From Victivallales bacterium (GTDB lineage: Bacteria > Verrucomicrobiota > Lentisphaeria > Oligosphaerales > Oligosphaeraceae): 10,708 bases of DNA. Location: the NCBI GenBank assembly GCA_017615955.1, contig JAFZZD010000382.1, positions 1 to 10,708 of the forward strand, in the 5' to 3' direction. Below the pieces are notes generated by a model. It was not told where the DNA came from. It did no database searches and was given only the letters and a program-made list of their open reading frames with translations. This document shows positions 4,444-10,708 of the stretch, piece by piece; position 1 is the first letter of the stretch; the number at the start of each line of letters is the position of its first letter. The translations under genes and the position numbers were made by a program.

Positions 4444-6876
4444 TCATTTGACCTCGCCACGAGTCAGCACCAGCATGTCAATGAAGATGGCGTTCTCCTT
4501 CGTCGAACCCTTCACATAGGCGGGGCCCGTGAATTTCGCGGAGAACCATGCATCCCATGTATTTGCCTGCGCATCGCCCAGAAAATCAAACAAGTGCCCC
4601 GTGTCGGCATTTATTGCTTCCCCATGTCCATAGAACAGAGAAGGATTGTCCTTCAGCTCCAGTTTACCTGGAAAACGATACCAATGATATTTCTCGTCCT
4701 GAGGGACCTCCTTGATCAGCAGCCTCACTCCGCCCTGCATTTTCAGATTTCTCCAGTAAAACTGCGTCACTTTTCCATCGCGGCCAGGAAGGCGCTTGTC
4801 CGCTCCGTGGAAATCGGCATCGGGATTGGCGGATTTCAGGGCCTTTCCCGCTATGGAATCCGAATCATCGACCACAGAGGAACAATAGGTGGGATGCCCG
4901 CGGAAATACGGCCAGGCAACCAGCCTGAAGTCCTCCGCTGGAACGGATTTGAACTTCTCGGGACGGGGAATGTTGGTGCCAATTTGCGAAAGCGCCTTTT
5001 CAAAATTGGATTGTTCATACGGTTTTTCGCAGGGATAGCGTCGTACATACTCGTCCACCAAGGTACGCCATTCTTGAACCAGATCATCCACGTTGATTCC
5101 TTGTTCCTTGAACGCCTTGTGGTAGGATTCACGCCTGATGAGCACATACCAGATGAAAGGCAGCCTCTCCGCATTGACGCGCTTCCTGTAAATGCTCCAT
5201 TCGGGCAAGGATTCGGAGAGCCTCTTCAATTCCATATAGCGGCTGCTCATGAAATCGGGCGTCAAATATGACCAATGAGTCGTTGTCCGGGAGGTCTGCC
5301 GTATTTTCTGCTGCTTCATGCCATTGCGGATATCCTCGAACAGCTTGCGCATCGTCAAAGCAGCAGGGCCATAATAATGCTGGAAATAGATGTCCACCAG
5401 TTTTTCCACGTCCTTGTCAGGATTCAGCATCATCTGTGACGCAACAAAATAGCAGAGGTCTATAAAACTCTGCGGAGTATGTGGATTCCGCTCCGCTTCC
5501 AGGAAAAGATCCGTGACATTCAGGCTGCGGAAATACCTCAAATCGCTCACCATGGCGTCAAAGACCGTGTCTGGATGCGGTTCTTTGCTGAGATTCCAGT
5601 AATCCCATACCTCAATGCGCCTGGAGATTTTCCTCCACTCCTCAAAATAGGAAATGCGATCGGCATTGATTGGATGCGACAATGGATGAAATGGATCGCT
5701 TATGGACCACTTGTCGCACAGCTGAACCAAAACATTGGCCTCGGGGCGGACCATCTTCGGCGGCGTTCCAGTGCTGAAGCCGTAGCAGGCCGTGCGAATC
5801 AGCACGTCTGGATATTCCTTGCCGATTTCCCGCGCCACCGCATTGATGTAGCGCAGAAGCAGGCCGCTCTGGGAACCCTCCTCTTTGAGAATCGCCATGC
5901 ACTCAGGGCATTTGCAGATGTAGCCCGTACCATCCAACTCCGAAATGTCGTAAACTATCGGCCATCTTTCACGAGGCAGCTTTTCTCTGTCCTCGCGAAT
6001 CATCTTGCGGAGCGAATCCAGGGTGATGTCAGCGACCTTGGGATTGGACATGCACACACTGCCTCCGTATTGAAAGCTCCTTGGAGCAAAGCGCTTCCCC
6101 GCCTCGTTCATGGAGAAGTACTCTGGATGCTCCTTGAATAATTTGGGATCCACATAAAGGCTCAGTGAATGGAAATTTGGGTAATGGGTGATGTAATGCG
6201 CACTGTAGGTCCACTGGTTGTCCACTGGGTTGTGCCGCCCGTTCTGCCCGTTGCGCAGCTTCCATTTGGCGAACATCTGCTTTACCTCTGGCGCTGCCTG
6301 CGTGTGGTTCAAGATCGGTGGATAACGATTGTATATGAAGCGCCCGCTGAACACTGGCTTGCCCTGCTGCGACTGGATGTCACACTTCAGTGTTTTACAA
6401 TTCGGGACTGCATCCTGGTCCCAGGTCAGGCAGTAGCATCCGAACTGGTTCAGCAGATTCCACACCGCATAAAAGCTGCCAATGGGCTTTCCGCCTGAAA
6501 GAATCAGATTGTCCTCCGCCGTTCGGATTACCCATTCCTCTGCGGACAGCTGCTCAAAGCTGACTTTCTGCTTTCTGGCATAATCCGTCTGCCCCACATA
6601 AATCACGCTTTTCCCAGCAGGAACCTCCGCCTCCGAAAGCACGTGGTATTCCGCACCCGTCATCTTGCCAAGATACTCCCGCAAGTCCGCCGCAGCATCC
6701 TGCTCAAAGCCCGCTGGCTTGGCAGGCAAGGCAATCACGCATTGCGCCTTCCCGTTCTCGGCAAAGGCAAACTCCGCTCCATGCATGACAAATGAGCAAA
6801 ACAACAGCAGCAGCCAGCAGAAAAACTTTGTTCTTGAAAATTCGAATGCTATCAATTCTCTTTTACTTGGAATCAT
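4444..6876 (-). CDS. Secreted DUF4838 domain protein (putative glycoside hydrolase)
   Basis: An 810-residue exported protein. Residues 1-39 form a signal peptide: basic start, hydrophobic core ~18-30 (FFCWLLLLFCSFV), probable cleavage after A39 (FAFA, then ENG). Residues ~45-130 resemble the GH67/GH20-type non-catalytic N-terminal domain (AAADLREYLGKMTG..., then VIYVGQT). The central part matches my knowledge of DUF4838 proteins: ELDGTGYICKCPEC with C321/C323/C326, then LLLRYINAVAREIGKEYP and EVWDYWNLSK. The C-terminal ~150 residues look like a beta-rich accessory domain. DUF4838 proteins are abundant in Lentisphaerota and planctomycetes and are presumed to act on glycans; the reaction is not established to my knowledge. 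The minus-strand start has AGGGA about 9 nt upstream. It lies downstream of the kinase/isomerase/GH5 operon across a repeat-rich 447-bp gap and probably has its own promoter. Confidence 0.85.
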   Translation of the reverse strand: MIPSKRELIAFEFSRTKFFCWLLLLFCSFVMHGAEFAFAENGKAQCVIALPAKPAGFEQDAAADLREYLGKMTGAEYHVLSEAEVPAGKSVIYVGQTDYARKQKVSFEQLSAEEWVIRTAEDNLILSGGKPIGSFYAVWNLLNQFGCYCLTWDQDAVPNCKTLKCDIQSQQGKPVFSGRFIYNRYPPILNHTQAAPEVKQMFAKWKLRNGQNGRHNPVDNQWTYSAHYITHYPNFHSLSLYVDPKLFKEHPEYFSMNEAGKRFAPRSFQYGGSVCMSNPKVADITLDSLRKMIREDREKLPRERWPIVYDISELDGTGYICKCPECMAILKEEGSQSGLLLRYINAVAREIGKEYPDVLIRTACYGFSTGTPPKMVRPEANVLVQLCDKWSISDPFHPLSHPINADRISYFEEWRKISRRIEVWDYWNLSKEPHPDTVFDAMVSDLRYFRSLNVTDLFLEAERNPHTPQSFIDLCYFVASQMMLNPDKDVEKLVDIYFQHYYGPAALTMRKLFEDIRNGMKQQKIRQTSRTTTHWSYLTPDFMSSRYMELKRLSESLPEWSIYRKRVNAERLPFIWYVLIRRESYHKAFKEQGINVDDLVQEWRTLVDEYVRRYPCEKPYEQSNFEKALSQIGTNIPRPEKFKSVPAEDFRLVAWPYFRGHPTYCSSVVDDSDSIAGKALKSANPDADFHGADKRLPGRDGKVTQFYWRNLKMQGGVRLLIKEVPQDEKYHWYRFPGKLELKDNPSLFYGHGEAINADTGHLFDFLGDAQANTWDAWFSAKFTGPAYVKGSTKENAIFIDMLVLTRGEVK

Positions 6877-7085
6877 TAATCTATTTCCCTATGATTCACA
6901 TTCCTTAAATAATTTCAATTTAAAACTATACGTTAAAACTACACACAAAAAAAGCAAGCTATTCTTCACTTATTCTCCCGATTTCAAGGAACAAATTTAA
7001 TATCTCCCTGTGCTGTCAGCAACACAAACAATACCACACTAGCAGGAACTATAAGGGCTTCACGGGGAAATAGTCTCCTTCAAAT
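6877..7085. other. AT-rich spacer, probable promoter region of DUF4838 gene
   Basis: No gene is supportable here. The 6877-7000 part is strongly A+T-rich compared with its neighbours, as expected for a promoter, and carries a direct repeat of TTAAAACTA at 6920-6928 and 6933-6941 (13-bp period). A TATAGT-like -10 on the minus strand overlaps this repeat, but I cannot find a well-spaced -35, so no exact promoter is called. An AGGGA near the ATG at 6876 is the likely ribosome binding site. Confidence 0.4.
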
Positions 7086-7269
7086 GCGCCAAAACATGGA
7101 ATGAAAATGCGCCAAAACATGGAATGAAAACGCGCCAAAACACGGAATGAAAACGCGCCAAAACACGGAATGGAAACGCGCCAAAACACGGAATGGAAAC
7201 GCGCCAAAACACGGAATGGAAACGCGCCAAAACACGGAATGGAAATGCGCCAAAATACGGAATTGCTAC
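7086..7269. repeat. 23-bp tandem repeat array, 8 contiguous copies
   Basis: Units start at 7086, 7109, 7132, 7155, 7178, 7201, 7224 and 7247, an exact 23-bp period with no spacers. Each begins GCGCCAAAAC and most end GGAATGGAAAC. Copies 4-6 are identical. Variation is ordered: copies 1-2 have CATGG and ATGAAAA, copy 3 has CACGG but still ATGAAAA, copies 4-6 have CACGG and ATGGAAA, copy 7 differs in its last base, and copy 8 decays in its second half. The period is not a multiple of three, so the apparent open frame across it reads the same DNA in three frames. It lies ~210 bp upstream of the DUF4838 start and 54 bp past the stop of the GH5 gene. The role is unknown: a protein-binding array or a neutral minisatellite. 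Confidence 0.9.
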
Positions 7270-7323
7270 TTGAAATCTAAGATGATATTTCTGCTGTATA
7301 ATTCAGTTGTCCAGAAAGTCATT
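7270..7323. other. Short spacer after GH5 gene
   Basis: This stretch joins the last decayed 23-bp repeat to the GH5 stop codon. No hairpin followed by a T-tract is present on either strand, so I see no intrinsic terminator after the GH5 gene; transcription may read into the repeat array. Confidence 0.35.
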
Positions 7324-9237
7324 TCAGTGTTTAGAAAGCAGGAACAGAATACCGCCACCTGGAGGCAACATGCCTTCGCCATTGGCAAAGCCTGCATTTC
7401 CAAAAGTGGATGTTATTTGCCAGCCTCCGTAAAGTTCTGGGACAATACGCCTCACCTCGTCCGAGCAGTTCACGGCGATGACAGCCGCCTTGGCATCGTC
7501 AAAGTGGTGTTCAGTCAGCACAATAGCCGAATCGTGCTGGCGCATTATCAGGCTTTTCTCCAGCATCATTCCGTAAATCTTCCACCATGGCTCATCAAGT
7601 GCTCGCGGCTTTTCCTGAAGTGTCTTTTCCAGTGCGAACAGAAGCGTGAAGACGAGGCCCTTTCCATAGCGGTTTCGCAGCAGAAGCGGGTTGCCGTCAT
7701 TGTCAGCCAGGACAACCTCAGCCCCTTCAAGCAGAATCTTCTTTTCCAAAGCACAGTTCAAGGAAAGAGGCTCACCATCAATAACGCACTTCATTGGCGA
7801 GATTGCCTTGCGGCGACGGGCTATTTCCATGCCGCAGAATTCACGGAGGTTCGGTAGATCGGTGTCATCTGCGGAGATGTAGCACGTCGCGCCATTCTCC
7901 ACATTTTGGCGAAGCTTTCTCCAATCCTCAAGCGATATGCCGCCACGATCCACAACGGATGGCAGAAAATAGAATTTCGAATCGGTCAGACGGGAACGCG
8001 CCGCCTGGAATCTCAGGTTGATGCCAGCCTGCCTCGCCAGGACATACGATGTGGAGGCCACATCCATGTCATCCACCAGGCATACTGCGTCTGGTCTTGT
8101 TTCAGGCAACGCCTCAAATGGCAGCGACTTCAGCATCTTGCCAAAATCAAGCATCGCCTTTGCTGCTGGGTGCGGTTTTCTGCTGGCGTCAAAGACACCA
8201 TGCTCAAGCCCAGGCCAATCCCCCCAGTGGTAGGGGGCAAAATCGAGTTCCTGCTGGTCGAAGGCACACCACCAGAGGAATGCCCCGCAATTTTCAGCCC
8301 AGGCATTCCAGAGCAGGCAGTTCACCGTCTGCCCTACGCCCTCCAGTGAAAGAGCGATGTTGCGCCAGTTTCCAGTCTCCTCCGTGAAGCAGGGCTTTCC
8401 TCCGATGTCGGAGATTATCCTGCATTCTGCCGCCGCGCGATAGAGATTTCTGATATGCAGGAAGCCGTCCGAAGCGGCGGGATTGAGTATGTCGTATCGA
8501 TGAACGCTCCCATAGTCCGCCAGTTCGCCCTGGTCCGCAATAAGCCACTTGGATTTTCTGGGGTCAAGCCCCTCGGCCATGACACCCACGATCGGGCGTG
8601 ACGGGTCCGCCAGGCGAATTACGTCATGCATTATCCTTGTCCATACCCATGCATGGTTGGCGTCCTTGACTTGAGCAGTGTAGTTCATCTCATTGCCAGT
8701 TTCCCATACTGCGATTGCAGGGTGGTCCTTCATGGTTCTGACAAAGCAGTCGTAGAACTTGATTTCCCATTTCAGGGCGAATGGATCAGTAAAGAGGTCT
8801 CTGTTCTCAATGGCAGGAGGAACGAAATGCCGCCCTGTCATGTGCACGGTCATGATTGCCACGATGAGACGTATGTTATGGCGTTGCGCGATGTCGCAGA
8901 ATTCACGGAAATGCTCCAGCATGGTCTCGTCCATTCCAGCCTGGCCAACAGGTGTGTCAGGCAATGGTATTTCATCCTCGCCGAGGCAGACTTCCCTGTC
9001 AACGGGTTCTGATCTGGAGCTTCCGTATTGAAGGAGCCTTATTGGCTGGAAGTCAGGCCAGAGCGGAAATACCCTGAGCAGTTCCACGCCATGCTGCTCC
9101 AAGGCGGCCATGTCCGCCTCGATTGCCCTTGCATTCCAATGCCTCCACATCCTGGTGGCATTCTCGGAGGCCCAGTAGTTCAAGCCGATTTTAAGCTTTC
9201 CAGATTCAATCATTTCAACACCATCTCCATCTTTCAT
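7324..9237 (-). CDS. GH5-like (cellulase-family) glycoside hydrolase, cytosolic
   Basis: With start at 9237 the protein has 637 residues and no signal peptide. Residues ~10-330 look like a clan GH-A TIM barrel: an opening LKIGLNYW, a strand LRVFPLWPDF, the acid/base motif AVWETGNEMN with E183, and the probable nucleophile in TEETGNW (E286 or E287). This is most like GH5-type mannanase/glucanase relatives. The C-terminal half has a flavodoxin/GATase-like region (LVDDMDVASTSYVLARQ) and a final beta domain, as in some GH42-like enzymes. The ATG at 9237 overlaps the TGA of the upstream isomerase (ATGA), which suggests translational coupling; the in-frame ATG at 9213 (MIESGKLKIG) is an alternative. 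An upstream in-frame extension to 9384 lies inside the isomerase gene and is not believed. Likely role: cleavage of an imported oligosaccharide, possibly a mannoside given the operon partner. Confidence 0.85.
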   Translation of the reverse strand: MKDGDGVEMIESGKLKIGLNYWASENATRMWRHWNARAIEADMAALEQHGVELLRVFPLWPDFQPIRLLQYGSSRSEPVDREVCLGEDEIPLPDTPVGQAGMDETMLEHFREFCDIAQRHNIRLIVAIMTVHMTGRHFVPPAIENRDLFTDPFALKWEIKFYDCFVRTMKDHPAIAVWETGNEMNYTAQVKDANHAWVWTRIMHDVIRLADPSRPIVGVMAEGLDPRKSKWLIADQGELADYGSVHRYDILNPAASDGFLHIRNLYRAAAECRIISDIGGKPCFTEETGNWRNIALSLEGVGQTVNCLLWNAWAENCGAFLWWCAFDQQELDFAPYHWGDWPGLEHGVFDASRKPHPAAKAMLDFGKMLKSLPFEALPETRPDAVCLVDDMDVASTSYVLARQAGINLRFQAARSRLTDSKFYFLPSVVDRGGISLEDWRKLRQNVENGATCYISADDTDLPNLREFCGMEIARRRKAISPMKCVIDGEPLSLNCALEKKILLEGAEVVLADNDGNPLLLRNRYGKGLVFTLLFALEKTLQEKPRALDEPWWKIYGMMLEKSLIMRQHDSAIVLTEHHFDDAKAAVIAVNCSDEVRRIVPELYGGWQITSTFGNAGFANGEGMLPPGGGILFLLSKH

Positions 9238-10295
9238 GCCTTTGGGGGCCTTATCATTATCATTTTTCCGCGCCCTGTGATATTGAGCGTCCTGGTGGCG
9301 TATGGCAAGAAGAAATTCTCGCCTGCCCGCATGGAAAGACCATCCAGGCAGAGCACCCCTTCGGTTATGATGCCAATTGCGCAAGCATCCTGGTTTTCAA
9401 GCAGCCACGTCCCATCCAGGGCAAGTTCACTGGCCGAGAACAGCTCGCAATCCTCTGGCGAAATCAGGGAACGGAGAATGCCCTCCTCAGTTTGGCGGAG
9501 GATTTTCGGTGCAGGCGAGAATCTTGCGCGTATCTGCTCCTGCGTCTGCGGCGTGAAGTCAAACATGCCTATTGCGATTTCGGGCGCAATGCCCATGAAG
9601 CGCTGCTTTTCATTGAGCTGCACGCCGCAGCAGTTGATTTCCGGAATCACAACCCAGTCGCTTGGCTCCATTACCTCCACCATGGTGACGCCTGGCCCGA
9701 TTGCATGGGGAACGCCTCCTCGGATAATGATGGTGTCGCCTGGCTTGACGTCTATTCGGTTCAGCATGGAGAGACCTGTCTTGAACTGGCCCTCCTGGCA
9801 TTCCCGCATAAAGGTCTCCTTGTCAAGCCTTTCGTTGAAGCCCACCAGCAAATATGGGTCTTCGCCGTTGACCTTTCTGGTCGCAAGCACTAGCCAGGCC
9901 TCTGTCTTCCCATACGATGCCCCCAGATGGCGAAGTGCATCCTCTTTGGTCGGATGCACCTGCATAGGCAGCTGTTCCGCCGAATCAAGCAACTTGACCA
10001 GGACTGCTGGATTTGCGCCATACCTGCGCAGATGCCTTTCGCCAAGCAATTCCTCCGCATGAGCGGCTAGATATTCGGGAAAGCTTACCACCTCGCCGCC
10101 AAGACGGATTTTGCTGATTCCATGTCCAGGAGAATGATATGCCCTGCCATTGCCCTCGATGCAGGAGGCAATCCAGTTTTCTGGATAGCGGTTGTCAACA
10201 ACTGGTTCCTTGCCGCAGAGCTTGTCTATTCCAGACCCTCCAAGATATAGGCGAAGCACACGATTTGGTTCAAATGGCAGTATTGAGGGAAGCAT
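9234..10295 (-). CDS. manA: Class I mannose-6-phosphate isomerase
   Basis: A 353-residue cupin-fold zinc enzyme that interconverts mannose-6-phosphate and fructose-6-phosphate in the cytosol. Family zinc ligands are all present: Q112 and H114 (MQVHPT), E132 (KTEAWLVL) and H197 (GGVPHAIG), followed by VEVMEPSD. A second cupin-like half ends at MIMIRPPKA. The ATG at 10295 (MLPSILPFEPNR) begins at the usual family start. Longer in-frame starts overlap the kinase gene and give a basic, non-conserved extension. There is no good Shine-Dalgarno before 10295, so translation may depend on coupling to the kinase stop 37 nt upstream. The stop codon overlaps the ATG of the GH5 gene. The context (PfkB kinase, GH5) fits catabolism of mannose units into glycolysis. 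The symbol is by family; substrate specificity within the family is not proven. Confidence 0.9.
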   Translation of the reverse strand: MLPSILPFEPNRVLRLYLGGSGIDKLCGKEPVVDNRYPENWIASCIEGNGRAYHSPGHGISKIRLGGEVVSFPEYLAAHAEELLGERHLRRYGANPAVLVKLLDSAEQLPMQVHPTKEDALRHLGASYGKTEAWLVLATRKVNGEDPYLLVGFNERLDKETFMRECQEGQFKTGLSMLNRIDVKPGDTIIIRGGVPHAIGPGVTMVEVMEPSDWVVIPEINCCGVQLNEKQRFMGIAPEIAIGMFDFTPQTQEQIRARFSPAPKILRQTEEGILRSLISPEDCELFSASELALDGTWLLENQDACAIGIITEGVLCLDGLSMRAGENFFLPYATRTLNITGRGKMIMIRPPKA

Positions 10296-10319
10296 CGGTT
10301 GATTAGTGTCTTGTTGTAC

Positions 10320-10336
10320 TTGAATCAGTGATTCAA
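10320..10336. promoter_or_regulatory. 17-bp perfect palindrome at kinase/isomerase junction
   Basis: TTGAATCAGTGATTCAA consists of 8-bp arms TTGAATCA and TGATTCAA around one central base. It overlaps the last bases of the kinase gene, including its TGA, and lies 25 nt before the isomerase ATG. The shape suits a dimeric transcription-factor operator (for example LacI or GntR type, neither matched precisely). In RNA it would form a 7-bp hairpin with a 3-nt loop near the isomerase start. No regulator gene is in the window. Confidence 0.45.
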
Positions 10337-10708
10337 TTGCCGCGCAGGCAACGTATCTCCACATTCTGCGCCAGCAGTGGGCGGAATGTCTCCTCCGTGC
10401 AGAGCTGGGTGCCCTCGCGGGAAATTGACGCAGACGAGGCCGCCACGCCATAGTGCAGCACCTCTTTCAACGGCAGCCCCAGCTGCAATGCCGCGCAAAT
10501 GCCAGCCACCATGGAATCGCCCGCACCCTGCAAGGAACGTACATCAACCTGCAGCGCAGGGCAGAAATACGCCTGCTCTTCAGTGGCGATATATGCGCCC
10601 TCCCCTCCCATGGACACGCACACCATCCCAAGAGAATACTGCCTGATGATCTTCAGCACGGCCTCGTCCAATTCTTCCAGACCAGAGATGTTTACACCGA
10701 ATGTAGCC
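10333..10708 (-). CDS. PfkB-family sugar kinase, 1-phosphofructokinase-like (partial)
   Basis: The C-terminal ~125 residues of a ribokinase/PfkB-family kinase; the 5' part lies beyond the right window edge, and the frame stays open to 10708 (reading ...FGVNISGLEELDEAV). The PfkB signature QGAGDSMVAG is present, with the catalytic Asp encoded at 10518-10516. VVCVSMGGEGA-like strands precede it (seen here as MVCVSMGGEGAY), and the tail YGVAASSASISREGTQLC resembles 1-phosphofructokinase and tagatose-6-phosphate kinase. Such enzymes phosphorylate a sugar phosphate in the cytosol using ATP. A TTG at 10671 could be read as a start, but it falls in the middle of the family fold and is not believed. 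It is the first visible gene of the kinase-isomerase-GH5 operon, 37 nt before the isomerase. Without the N-terminal half, the exact substrate cannot be assigned. Confidence 0.85.
   Translation of the reverse strand, partial: ATFGVNISGLEELDEAVLKIIRQYSLGMVCVSMGGEGAYIATEEQAYFCPALQVDVRSLQGAGDSMVAGICAALQLGLPLKEVLHYGVAASSASISREGTQLCTEETFRPLLAQNVEIRCLRGN

Noticed and set aside
4160..4447. 95-codon minus-strand open frame and small plus-strand frames in the 373-bp gap
   Set aside because: The peptide strings (LTQRRGGAE, LCVSAPLR) are direct translations of the CGCAGAGG-type repeats and are not protein-like.
4276..5271. 331-codon plus-strand open frame
   Set aside because: It starts in the repeat element and is mostly antisense to the DUF4838 gene, which has strong family features and a signal peptide.
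7086..7269. CRISPR array
   Set aside because: The 23-bp units are contiguous with no spacers, and no cas gene is near.
7147..7857. 236-codon plus-strand open frame across the 23-bp repeats
   Set aside because: Its first third is the minisatellite read through three frames and the rest is antisense to the GH5 gene; no family-like sequence is seen.
9238..9384. N-terminal extension of the GH5 protein to 686 residues
   Set aside because: The extension is basic, not family-like, and lies within the isomerase coding end; the ATGA overlap at 9234-9237 gives a better start.
9028..10062. 344-codon plus-strand open frame
   Set aside because: Ser/Pro/Arg-rich antisense shadow of the mannose-6-phosphate isomerase and GH5 genes.
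10296..10451. N-terminal extension of the isomerase to 405 residues
   Set aside because: It overlaps the kinase gene in another frame and is Arg-rich; the family N-terminus begins at MLPSILPF.

Overview
The window looks like chromosomal DNA from a carbohydrate-degrading bacterium of the PVC superphylum, most likely Lentisphaerota (Victivallales-like) or a close Verrucomicrobiota relative. This is an inference from three things: a large secreted DUF4838-type protein, an intracellular GH5-like hydrolase beside sugar-phosphate genes, and several short intergenic repeats (CGCAGAGG units, AATCTGTG units, ATTAGTC units, TTTA-loop palindromes) of a kind I associate with those genomes. No rRNA, tRNA, CRISPR, transposase or phage gene is visible.

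Layout. Positions 172-2969 (+ strand) carry two tandem metallo-beta-lactamase (MBL) fold genes. The first is a stand-alone hydrolase. The second is a paralogue fused to a C-terminal xylose-isomerase-like TIM barrel. They converge, with a 15-bp gap, on a minus-strand block that fills the rest of the window. In transcription order (right to left) the block is: the 3' part of a PfkB sugar kinase resembling 1-phosphofructokinase (10708-10333), a class I mannose-6-phosphate isomerase (10295-9234), a cytosolic GH5-like glycoside hydrolase (9237-7324), a 447-bp spacer with a 23-bp x 8 tandem repeat, a secreted 810-aa DUF4838 protein (6876-4444), a 373-bp spacer with a MITE-like inverted-repeat element and a strong promoter, and a pectate-lyase-3/GH28-like beta-helix protein (4070-2985).

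How they may work together. Kinase, isomerase and GH5 form an operon: 37 nt separate the first two, and the last two share an ATGA stop/start overlap. The genes suggest intracellular cleavage of an imported, probably mannose-containing, oligosaccharide and entry of its sugar into glycolysis. The DUF4838 protein has a signal peptide and may act outside the cytoplasm. The MBL and MBL-TIM pair resembles in architecture the lactonase plus epimerase pairing of the ascorbate (Ula) pathway, so a sugar-lactone or sugar-phosphate role is possible but unproven. The MBL-TIM fusion is the best candidate for undescribed biology. The ordered 23-bp minisatellite and the inverted-repeat element are the best non-coding signals.
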